Assembly: GCF_000169175.1 (NCBI RefSeq) | Contig: NZ_AAWS01000040.1 | Location: 22,290-86,289 of the forward strand | DNA: 64,000 nucleotides | Source of the DNA: Microscilla marina ATCC 23134 | GTDB lineage: Bacteria; Bacteroidota; Bacteroidia; Cytophagales; Microscillaceae | Direction: 5' to 3' | Part shown: positions 43,375 through 52,600 of the stretch, piece after piece | Layout: each line of letters begins with the position of its first letter | Numbering within the stretch: position 1 is the stretch's first letter | Position numbers and translations under genes: made by a program | The notes under the pieces: generated by a model | What the model saw: the letters and a program-made list of their open reading frames with translations, nothing else | Database searches by the model: none | What the model was told of the DNA's origin: nothing

Positions 43375-46149
43375 TTGGAGAACTCTTCCTCGAATAACAT
43401 AAACAGTGAAGTGGACAAGCACGAAAAACCAGTGCAAGCCAATGGTTCCACACAAAATGCCTTGCCTTCTAATGGGGAACATGCCCAAATAAATGAAGTA
43501 TCGGATGTAATAAAAACCGACCCTAAACCCACCCGGCATTTTACCCAGCGTTATCGTTTTGCCCTTGCTATTACTGCGCTCGTGTTTTTCACCAGTTATT
43601 TGTTGATTAGTTATGAATTGAGAGATCAATCGAAATATACCCAACAGATCAATGATGTAGGCAAGCAGCGTTTACTGAGTGAACAAATTGCCAAAACAGC
43701 GTTGCTCATTCAGCATTGCAATAGTGCCCGCGATTGTAAAGATAAGGTAGAGTTATTTCAGAAAATGCTCAAGGTGTGGAAGGTGCGTCAGGCAGAGCTA
43801 CACTATGGCGACTCTACCCAAGGAGCAATGGTACAAAACAGTGATAGTATACGGGCAATGTATCAGCAAACTGATAAGTATTACCAGCCTTTGCGCCATG
43901 CTTGCGACCGTTTGGATGCCCTCATCTTAAAAAAACGAATCAATCGATTGCTCATCAAACGCGCTGTACAGTTTATTTTGCTCAACGAAGATGACTATAT
44001 CAGACAAATGGATGCTATAGCCAACCAATATGACCAAGAGGCTAAAACGTCTATCCGTCGTTTGCACAACATTCAAATAGGTTTGCTGTTGATTGCCTTT
44101 CTTACCCTCATTTTACAAGAGTTTCAAATATTTCAACCTGTAGTACGTCGCTTGCAGTTGTACCTCGATGGTATCCAAAAAGCCACCAGTCAATCGCAGC
44201 AAAAAAATCAAGAATTGGAACAAGCTTACGATTCGCTCAAAGAAGAAGAAGAGCGTGCCCGGCAAAACTCTGAGGTACTGACCGAGATCAATAACAACCT
44301 GTTGCGTACCCAAATGGAGCTGACCTCGGCGCACGACGAACTAAAGCTGAAAAACCGAGAGCTAGAAGAGGCCTCAGAAATTATAAGTTTGAACGAAAAG
44401 CTGGAAACTGCCCGTTTTTTCGATAACTCAGTGAGTCATTTCTCGGCGGTCATGAACTGGAAAAACAACCAGGATTTGTATAGTTGGAGCGACCACTTGC
44501 TTACTCATCTGGTGCCCTTTGTCAATGGGCTTCAGGCAGTTATTTATGCCTTTGACGAAGAGCAACAACGTTTGCTTGCTACGGGAGGACACGCCGTGTC
44601 GAAAGATTTTTATGATGTAAGGCAACAGCTCGAACTGGGCGAAACAATGGTAGGGCAAGTAGCCAAAAGCCGTGAAGCCATTTATGTACAAAACATAGAA
44701 AGCAGTCATTTTGAGACCCTTTCGGGAACTTCTGAAATTTACCCGAAAAATATTTTTATCCTGCCTTTGATCTACAATGAGGTACTTTGTGGTGTGCTGG
44801 AGCTTACCAGTATTGAGGCTTTTGAAGAGCGTCACCTAGAGGTACTACGTCGCTTGAGCGAAACCATTGGGGCAAACCTCAATGCCTTGCGTAGTCAGAC
44901 TCAGATCAACCACTTGTTGCTAGAATCGCAAAAAGCCCAAAAAGAACTCGAAAATAGTTTGTTGACAATTCAGCAAACTGAGGAACGTTTTCGTAAGCTG
45001 GCAGAGGTAACTCAAGAAGGTTTGCTGTTTTTGAATGAAGAAAACCTGGACGTAAAAGATGCCAATCCGGTGTTGTCGCGTATGTTGGGCTATAATAAGG
45101 TAAGCGACCTGCAAGGCAAAAACTATTTGATGTTTATTGCCCCAGAGTACCGGGTAGAAATAGAGCAAGTATCTATTATAGACAAACGTGCGGTGCACGA
45201 AACGATGGCTTTGCGTAAAGACGGTGACACGTTTCCGATTGAACTACAGGCACGCCGGGTAACCTACAACGAAGATACTATGGTGGTGTTGTCGGTAAGA
45301 GACATTACTGAACGTAAAAAAACCGAAAAAGAGCTTGAAGAAGCCAACCGTATTGCCAGCCTGGTAAAAGAACTAGAAAAGAAAAACAAAGACATTACGG
45401 CAAGTATAGAATACGCCCAACGCATTCAAGAAGCTATTTTGCCTAGCAGCGATATGTTGAAAGGGTTTTTGCAGCACTTTGTATTGTACCACCCCAAAGA
45501 CATTGTTTCGGGCGATTTTTATTGGATGACTGAAAAAAACGAGCATACCTTTGTGGCAGCGGTAGACTGTACCGGGCACGGGGTGCCCGGCGCGTTTATG
45601 TCGTTGATTGGATATTCTCAATTAAATAAAATCATAATTGAGCAGGGGGCAGTACGACCCGATGAGATTTTGACCAAGCTAGATGCCGGAGTAAGCGAGG
45701 CTTTGCGCCAACAAGAAGGAAAGTCTAAATCGCGTGATGGGATGGACCTGGGGTTGATTGCGCTTAATATTTATGAGAAAAAACTGAGCTTTGCCGGAGC
45801 TTACCGTCCTATGTATTTGGTTCGTCGGGGTGAGCTGCTTGAATACAAGGGGAATTCTTTTTCGATTGGTGGAAACTTTAAATCTAAAAAGAAGAAAAAG
45901 CAGTTTACCCAAATTGATATAGAGTTGCAAAACGGTGATACCATCTATATTGCGTCTGATGGCTATGCCGATCAGTTTGGCGGCCCGCATAATAGAAAAT
46001 ATATGACCAAAAACTTCAAGCGTTTTTTACTCACCATTCAGCAATTTGACCTGGAGCGTCAAAAAGAGATGTTGTACCATGAGCTACGCCAGTGGCAAGG
46101 CGACCACCGCCAAATGGATGACATTTTGGTCATAGGCTTGAGGTTTTAG
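43375..46149 (+). CDS. PilJ-GAF-PAS-SpoIIE sensor phosphatase
   Basis: 924 aa. Membrane helices at about 56-78 and 227-247 flank an extracytoplasmic PilJ-like domain (KQRLLSEQIAKTALLIQ). After a coiled coil comes a GAF domain (about 355-515), a PAS domain (about 545-655, with FRKLAEVTQEGLLFLNEENL), a short coiled coil, and a SpoIIE/PP2C phosphatase (about 690-924: SGDFYWMTEKNEHTFVAAVD, DCTGHGVPGAFMSLIG, GDTIYIASDGYADQFGG). Output would be dephosphorylation of an anti-anti-sigma-like partner. The start is TTG; an in-frame stop lies at 43363-43365 and no ATG or GTG is available in between. Confidence 0.9.
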   Translation: MENSSSNNINSEVDKHEKPVQANGSTQNALPSNGEHAQINEVSDVIKTDPKPTRHFTQRYRFALAITALVFFTSYLLISYELRDQSKYTQQINDVGKQRLLSEQIAKTALLIQHCNSARDCKDKVELFQKMLKVWKVRQAELHYGDSTQGAMVQNSDSIRAMYQQTDKYYQPLRHACDRLDALILKKRINRLLIKRAVQFILLNEDDYIRQMDAIANQYDQEAKTSIRRLHNIQIGLLLIAFLTLILQEFQIFQPVVRRLQLYLDGIQKATSQSQQKNQELEQAYDSLKEEEERARQNSEVLTEINNNLLRTQMELTSAHDELKLKNRELEEASEIISLNEKLETARFFDNSVSHFSAVMNWKNNQDLYSWSDHLLTHLVPFVNGLQAVIYAFDEEQQRLLATGGHAVSKDFYDVRQQLELGETMVGQVAKSREAIYVQNIESSHFETLSGTSEIYPKNIFILPLIYNEVLCGVLELTSIEAFEERHLEVLRRLSETIGANLNALRSQTQINHLLLESQKAQKELENSLLTIQQTEERFRKLAEVTQEGLLFLNEENLDVKDANPVLSRMLGYNKVSDLQGKNYLMFIAPEYRVEIEQVSIIDKRAVHETMALRKDGDTFPIELQARRVTYNEDTMVVLSVRDITERKKTEKELEEANRIASLVKELEKKNKDITASIEYAQRIQEAILPSSDMLKGFLQHFVLYHPKDIVSGDFYWMTEKNEHTFVAAVDCTGHGVPGAFMSLIGYSQLNKIIIEQGAVRPDEILTKLDAGVSEALRQQEGKSKSRDGMDLGLIALNIYEKKLSFAGAYRPMYLVRRGELLEYKGNSFSIGGNFKSKKKKKQFTQIDIELQNGDTIYIASDGYADQFGGPHNRKYMTKNFKRFLLTIQQFDLERQKEMLYHELRQWQGDHRQMDDILVIGLRF

Positions 46150-46185
46150 ATGTATGCTTGCTATAAACGAAGGCGACTTCGTCTA

Positions 46186-46258
46186 AAATGTCATTGGCTA
46201 TTTTGCCCACTGACGATACAATGTTTTGGATAATCTGTACTATGTGCTCCCAGTTGTA
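46186..46258 (-). pseudogene. diverged fragment of the toxin core repeat (R0)
   Basis: In the minus frame it reads YNWEHIVQIIQNIVSSVGKIA, matching the core repeat of the 1527-aa toxin at NNWERIVQIIQNIVSSVGKIA, but the DNA differs at many places. It is the fourth partial copy in this locus and the most diverged. It abuts R1. Confidence 0.8.
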
Positions 46259-46261
46259 GGT

Positions 46262-46626
46262 AAAAGCTGACCCTGGTCCTTCTTCATGTCCTTTTTTGTC
46301 TGGTCTTTGGTCTCCTTCTTCTTCTTGCCCTTCTTCCCAAAGCCCTTGATCTTGTTTTTGATAAAGCGCATGATTTTAGCCATCAACTCATCCACTGGCT
46401 TCTTCAATCGCATCAATATCTTTTTGATGCGGGCACTTACGTTGCCCAGGCGGAGCAAGCGTGCCAAAAAGTCGAGCAGGAGGGGTACAAAGTTGGCTAA
46501 GGTGTCTTCGATAAACTTGGCGGCTTCGCCCAACATGCCCATGGCTACTTTGCCTACCGATGACACTATATTTTGGATGATTTGCACAATGCGTTCCCAA
46601 TTGTTGATGAGCCAGATGGCAAAGTT
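46262..46626 (-). pseudogene. orphan fragment of the toxin core repeat (R1)
   Basis: About 355 bp nearly identical to 51070-51420 in the full toxin gene: AIWLINNWERIVQIIQ through KKIKGFGKKGKKKKETKDQ. It lacks both the toxin N-terminus and a tip. The open frame around it (46240-46770) borrows its first 50 codons from antisense-like sequence of the immunity gene, so it is not a gene of its own. It marks a recombination junction. Confidence 0.88.
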
Positions 46627-46645
46627 ATTACCTTGGGCATAAAAT

Positions 46646-46677
46646 AAAACCTTGCCCAAATTAATGAACAAGGTTTT
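46646..46677 (-). terminator. terminator after the cassette immunity gene
   Basis: AAAACCTTG (46646-46654) pairs with CAAGGTTTT (46669-46677). On the minus strand it is followed by a T-rich run. Confidence 0.65.
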
Positions 46678-46693
46678 TATTTTGGTGGTAAAC

Positions 46694-47197
46694 TCATTCC
46701 CATTCAGGATCACCAAAACCATCTTGTAACTCCCAGTTGAGTTCTTTGAGTATAGGACGCATTTTGCCAAGTTCTATTCCAGACAAATACTCTGAGAAGT
46801 TTGATTTTATACGGGTTGTTTCAGGAAGCTTTCCAAAACCAAACTCATGTACTATCTCAGGGATCACTTTCTCCAAAATTTCATTGCCCAGACTTTCATG
46901 AGCCGAAAAACCACCATAATGTAGAAACCACTCTATTTCACATTTATCTATTGCTAAATATCGTCTAAACCTTTCAATAATCATCTCGCTTAATCCATAA
47001 AAACCTAATGCTACCCCTGAACCATCAGCGTTACTCTTGAGCTCTGATATTACCACAATCACTTTTGGTGTGTCTTTCCAGATAAATAGTCGTAAAAGGC
47101 AATGCTCCTGAATACTCTCAGAGTTCATCCATCTGAAAATAGTTTTCAGGTGCTGAACACCATCCTGTTCAGAGATTATGACTTTTTTATTTTCCAT
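46694..47197 (-). CDS. candidate immunity protein for the FolD-like cassette
   Basis: 167 aa from MENKKVIISEQDG; 24 bases upstream another start exists but overlaps the cassette stop. Soluble alpha/beta protein with LRLFIWKDTPKVIVVISELK and CEIEWFLHYGGFSAHESLG; no named family recognised. Its position, directly downstream of the FolD-like tip (8 bp gap) and before a terminator, is what one expects of an immunity gene. It appears intact although the toxin cassette is broken. Function inferred from position only. Confidence 0.6.
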   Translation of the reverse strand: MENKKVIISEQDGVQHLKTIFRWMNSESIQEHCLLRLFIWKDTPKVIVVISELKSNADGSGVALGFYGLSEMIIERFRRYLAIDKCEIEWFLHYGGFSAHESLGNEILEKVIPEIVHEFGFGKLPETTRIKSNFSEYLSGIELGKMRPILKELNWELQDGFGDPEWE

Positions 47198-47204
47198 CAA
47201 TACT

Positions 47205-48690
47205 TTATTTATCAAAAACAACTTTAAGTTTCAATCTTGCTCCATCCTCTTTGTTTTCTATATCGTCAGCCTCTACCTTCCAAGAAGGTACTTCAATTCC
47301 AAACAACTTGGCTACCCGCTCCATCAACACTGCCATTTCTACAGGGCCTGTTCCCCCAGGTACTGGGGTTACAAATTTTGTTTTGTTTTTTGCCGTAGGG
47401 TCTACATCTCCTTTTACATTTTTGGAGGTGAGTTTATCTACATTTTCTAGAGGAACAAAACCTGTATCAACAATGAGTGTATGATCATCTTTCAAATCCT
47501 TTCCTTTTATTAAGCCCTCTTTGCCTACGGTAGAAATAATAATGTCATAATTTTTCATCAATGCTAAATCCTTTCCTTGATAACCAGGATCATCTATTAC
47601 CCGTGGGTCTATTATATGAGGTTTGATGCCTTTTTCCTTGAGCATAGTAATTACCCCTTCGCCGATAAAACCGCCACCTCCTACTACTACGATCTTTTTG
47701 CCAGCTTCTGCAAAAGGCTCTACAATCCGAACAATACCTTCTGAGGTAGCAGGGTAAGGAAACATCCTGTTTTTCTTATCCCCCGAAAGTGCATCTAAAT
47801 CTTTTTTAGGATTTAATTTTTTTACAATATTCTCTAATCCCTTAGGGGGAGGAGATTGTACAATAACAGCTCCTATGTTCGTATCTTTATTAAGAGAATC
47901 TATCACACGAGCAAACTCTACTTGGCAATATCAGTAGGTAAAGTGCGCATTTCAGCTTCTAAACCTAAGCCAAGGTTTTTTCCTGAGTTTTCTCCAGTTA
48001 ATTTACCAAAAATCTTCTCTTTCTCTCGTGCCGAACTCAATGAGGCTCGGTGTTTTACCCAGTAAGGATCACTTTCGTCAATAGTCCAAGTAATTACAAC
48101 TACTTTTTTCTTTTTCTTTGGTTCAGCTTTATCAAATATTGGACGATACTTGTTCTTCACTTCACGTCTAGTTACCCCCCCCAAACACTTGAACGGCACC
48201 TTTATAATCTTTCTTAAGCTCTTCCTTAAACTTCTTTTTAAAATCTTCAAGAAGTTTTTCAGGAGATTTAATCCCCTTACCTCCCCCTTTGCCATTATTG
48301 TTGGCAGGGAACTCCTCATCGATATTATTAGGAGCAATTTTTACCCTAAAGTCAATATCTTGATCTTTTTTCTCTTTCTCGAGTGTACCAAAGCTTATTT
48401 TAAGTTTTATACCCTTCTTTAGTTTCTTTTGATACTTCTTTTCCAGTAATTTAGCACGACGAGTTTTAGACTTATAAAATTTACTAAAGGTATTGTTTTT
48501 CTTTTCGGGTTTTTGAAGTTCTTTTTTTATCTCCTCAAAAATTTCCCTATGCCTCTTCCTATCCACATCCGTCACCCCATCTTTGCCCTGGTCCTTCTTC
48601 ATGTCCTTCTTCGTCTGGTCTTTGGTCTCCTTCTTCTTTTTGCCCTTCTTCCCAAAGCCCTTGATCTTGTTTTTGATAAAGCGCATGATC
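47205..48690 (-). pseudogene. orphan toxin cassette with FolD-like tip, two frameshifts
   Basis: Reads from a piece of the toxin core (R2, MRFIKNKIKGFGKKGKKKK, about 48550-48690) through a linker resembling that of the full toxin (KLKKGIKLKISFGTLEKEKK, QDIDFRVKIAPN) into a tip similar to methylene-THF dehydrogenase/cyclohydrolase: DSLNKDTNIGAVIVQSPPP, KKDLDALSG, KKIVVVGGGGFIGEGV, DIIISTVGKEG, TPVPGGTGPVEMAVL. Y-W-V-K sits close to the catalytic Tyr-Lys region of FolD. Frame breaks: eight G at 48175-48182 (seven would keep the frame), and at about 47918 where one base is missing (GCCAAG|TAGAG). There is no start of its own upstream. It would need recombination into the full gene to be expressed. 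Confidence 0.8.
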
Positions 48691-48727
48691 TTCTTTAGCA
48701 GATAATCGGGTATAGTTAAGTCATAAA

Positions 48728-48755
48728 AAAAGCGTAAGCTTTCGCCTACGCTTTT
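48728..48755 (-). terminator. terminator after the SUKH gene
   Basis: AAAAGCGTA (48728-48736) pairs with TACGCTTTT (48747-48755), with a T-rich run on the minus strand. It separates the active toxin-immunity pair from the orphan cassette. Confidence 0.75.
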
Positions 48756-48797
48756 ATTTTTTTGAAATTAGCTATATTTATGTAATAATTACTAAAA

Positions 48798-49619
48798 TTA
48801 ATTGTTTTGCAGCACAATAATATCAGAAGCATTTTGATGAAAATACTCTATCACTTCACCAATTTTTTCAACTAATTTATACTTATGTGCGTCTGAAATT
48901 TTCATATCATCTACATAAGAGTAAATATCTAAAATATCGTTTAACTTCTCCTTGTTTTCTTCTAAACCTCTACCACGATATAAGTTTTGGATTATTTGAT
49001 AGGCGTCTTCATACCAATCTAATGCCCTTTCTATGAGAGAATGAGTTTCCTTATTAGTAATTGCCATCAGTGTTGTCAATACTTCTTTTGTATCTAAAAT
49101 TAAGGCTTTCAAATGATTTATTTTCTTCACTACAGATAGGGTATAACCAATATCCTTATAGTTATACTTCGTAAAAACCTCTTCGATATATTGAGAAAAC
49201 TTATTGCTCACCAGGGTATATTCACTATCTCCTTCTTCTACAAAATAAACAGATGGATCATTACCTTCACTGAGACGGATAAACTTTCTACAATCATCAA
49301 AACCCTCAAAAATCAGCGCATCTTTAGGTATCACATTTTCATAGTTCCACAAACCTTTAGGGGCAATTAACATTTCAGTTTCGTACATTATAAAACTGTA
49401 GAAAAAGCCTGGAGCCCAAGTAAAGCCTCTTATTGTTTTGCCAACTACGGTCAAAAAATCTTTAAATATTTGTGGAATGGATAAACCTGACGGATGTAAA
49501 GCCTCTAGTTCTTGTATTTCTGCTTCGGTGCAGCCTTGATACTCACGTTCATCATAAACAAACTCTATATTTTTTTTAATTTTGAAAATGGATGAATACC
49601 CGCTATTTATGTCCTTCAT
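48798..49619 (-). CDS. SUKH/SMI1-KNR4-type immunity protein
   Basis: 273 aa, cytoplasmic. Residues about 28-160 show the SUKH pattern: EIQELEALHPSGLSIPQIFK, DFLTVVGKTIRGFTW, SVYFVEEGDSEYTLVSNKFS and YIEEVF. The C-terminal 110 residues are an additional helical region. Its start overlaps the toxin stop by 17 bp. SUKH proteins are the commonest immunity proteins of polymorphic toxins, several of them against nucleases and deaminases, so it most likely protects against the deaminase-like tip of the gene in front of it. Confidence 0.78.
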   Translation of the reverse strand: MKDINSGYSSIFKIKKNIEFVYDEREYQGCTEAEIQELEALHPSGLSIPQIFKDFLTVVGKTIRGFTWAPGFFYSFIMYETEMLIAPKGLWNYENVIPKDALIFEGFDDCRKFIRLSEGNDPSVYFVEEGDSEYTLVSNKFSQYIEEVFTKYNYKDIGYTLSVVKKINHLKALILDTKEVLTTLMAITNKETHSLIERALDWYEDAYQIIQNLYRGRGLEENKEKLNDILDIYSYVDDMKISDAHKYKLVEKIGEVIEYFHQNASDIIVLQNN

Positions 49620-52600
49620 ATTTCACTCCGTGTTTGACTAATACCTTGATATTTGGAAAAGTATTATTTAATAAATTAGCAACAGCTTGACAGCGGTCAC
49701 AAGGAGACATTTGTGAAGATAGACGAACAACCCCTGTGATATACGGCTTTTGGCTATCAAAGTAATATTCCTTAATTCTTGCTTTAATATCTTTTTCACG
49801 ACTTTTTTTATAAGCCTCCTTCATTTTCCCTCGAGCAAGCTTTTGTTTATTTGTTGGTACCTTAAGTAATCTCTTATTAATTAATTCATCTTGCTCTTCG
49901 TCTAGTTGTGCTTTAACTTCTTTCATTTTTACTGGGTCGATATTTAGTTGGCTGACGGATGATTTTTCAAAGTACGCAATTATATATTGTTTTATTGTAT
50001 TATGGATGTTTATAAAGATACGTCGTTCAGCATCTCTTCTATTATCCCTAGCGGTAACTTTTACTGGGTTACCTTTAAAGTTTTTGGAGTCTTTATCAAT
50101 ATAAGGGTCATCGATCTGATTTTCTACTTGTAATTTAGGAATAAGCACCTGTACATCTTTATATTTAGCTGCCAACCTCTGCAATTGTTGTAATACAGCT
50201 ATTACTTGTTGCTTATTTTGTGCCCCTGAAGAATTCGCTATTTGATTTATAGATTTTTGGTCAATTTTTTTTGTTGTTTGTATTGATTTTTGGATAGCAT
50301 CAGTATCATTTCTCTGGCTTACTGATAAAAATGTTTGCCTTTTAGTGATAATCTTATGTCCATTCCACTTTAAATCAGTATCACAATAAGCCATGTTTCT
50401 TTGCCCTAATGAGCGAGCTATAGGAATCCCTTTATTATCTGGCTGAACTAGCCCCAATTGAGTAGTTGTTTTATACATTTGTATAATATCTAAAGTAACT
50501 TCTTTGACACTTACCAAAATTTTCAACTTCTCTATGAACTCATTTGCTTTTTTATTTGTCGCACTGGCATTTCGTTTAATATCATCGTCATAGTTTTTTA
50601 AAAATTTATCAACTTCTGTTTTAAACTTAGCATACCTTGGGCGCATGCCTGCTAATTTTTCACCTTTGGCTACTCTGTTTGTATCCTCGCTTAAAATACT
50701 TAAGTAATTAGGGTCAAATACATCTTTACTGAATAGCTCTATCTGCTTTTTTAAATCAGAACCAGCCTGCGCTAACAAAAATGGTATTTTTTCTGAGTCT
50801 TGAAAAGTATTAGGAGCAATCCTGATTCGAGCATCAATGTCTTGATCTTTTTTCGCTTTCTCTAAAGTTTCTAAAGAAATGCTGACTTTAATTTTTTGTT
50901 TGGTCTTCTTGCCATATTCTTTCTCAAGAGCTTTTGCCTTACGTTTTTTCTCTTTGTAAAACTCCTCAAAAGTAGGCTTGTTGCTTTTCTCTTTTAGCTC
51001 AGCTTTTATTTCTTCACCATATTGCTTATGCCTCTTCCTATCCACATCCGTTACCCCATCTTTGCCCTGATCCTTCTTCATGTCCTTTTTTGTCTGGTCT
51101 TTGGTCTCCTTCTTCTTCTTGCCCTTCTTCCCAAAGCCCTTGATCTTGTTTTTGATAAAGCGCATGATTTTAGCCATCAACTCATCCACTGGCTTCTTCA
51201 ATCGCATCAATATCTTTTTGATGCGGGCGCTTACGTTGCCCAAGCGGAGCAAGCGCGCGAGGAAGTCGAGCAGGAGGGGTACAAAGTTGGCTAAGGTGTC
51301 TTCGATAAACTTGGCGGCTTCGCCCAACATGCCCATGGCTATTTTGCCCACCGATGACACAATGTTTTGGATGATTTGCACAATGCGTTCCCAATTGTTG
51401 ATGAGCCACATGGCAAAGTCGTAAATCATCAAAATGGCTTGCACAATGGCCCCGGCGGGGTTCAGCATCGAGAGTATTTTAATGGTGGCTTGTTTTACCA
51501 CCGAGACAATCAACCAGTTCTGAATCTCGTTGATCACCGTGGTTTTGATCTCCTCGGCTTTTTCTGCCAGCATATCCCATACTGCCTCCACAAAACCCTT
51601 CTCTTTGATGGCTTGCAATAGCTCCAGTCCGGCGCCTCCGGCTTCTTCGGCGCGCGCCAGGTTTTCTTCGCCCACCTCTTTGGCAATGCGGGCGCGCAGT
51701 ACCGTCCAGTCGAGCCCCATGACCTGTAGCACCACCGAAAAAATACCCTTCAAATCCCATTGTTGGGGCAGGTTCAAGCCAGTGCCTGCCATTGCCCCCG
51801 TGAGCCAGGCAAAGAAACCGTTTTTGAGGTGTTTGCCAATGTTGCCCACAAAGTTGTTGAATCCCTGCCCCACGGCATCGACCATATTTTGGAAAAAGCC
51901 CATCGGATCGGTCACTATCTTGGTGAGCACCTGTTTGCCTTGGTTAATAATTTGGTCTATTTGCTCGGTGCTAAACCCACTGCTGGAGAGCACCCACTTA
52001 AAGAACTTGTAGGCGGCATCTACCAGAAACTTCGCCAGGTTGTGCAGCAAACCCTTCAGGCGTTCTTTTATTTCGGCTATTTTTTTGTCTACCTCCTCAA
52101 TGGCCTTTTTGCGGGCAGTGTCCAGGTATTTTTTCAGCTCAGCCGCTTTTTTGTTTACCTTTTGGTCGAGCTGTTGTAGTTTTTTGCTAATGTCGGCGTA
52201 GGCACGCTCGGCTACCTTCTTGAAGGCAGGGCCTTGCTTTGCCACTATTTTCTCTAAGTCTTTGTGGGCTTGTTTGATCAACGCCTTGCATGCCGTTACT
52301 TCGCGTTTTACATAGCCCAAGATATGCTTTACCTCGCGGTCTATAGTGGCAATAAATTTCTTGCGTTCGTCCTCAAAAATGGCAATTACTTCGGGCAAGT
52401 TGCTGGTGTCTTCAAAGGCATAGCGCACCAGGTTTACCACCAACGCCCCTGGTATCAGGTTCCAACCCGTATTGAGGTAGCGGTCGTTATGAAACTTGCT
52501 CAAGCGGGTATTTACATTCTCCGAAAATGCCGCAATTGCCTTGTCTTTTACCCGTTTAAAGCGCAGCTTTATTTCGGTGTCGAGGTCGCTCAGCTTTTTG

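Noticed and set aside
46240..46770. A 176-codon minus-strand gene
   Set aside because: It joins a core fragment to an out-of-frame stretch of the immunity gene; treated as a scar of recombination.
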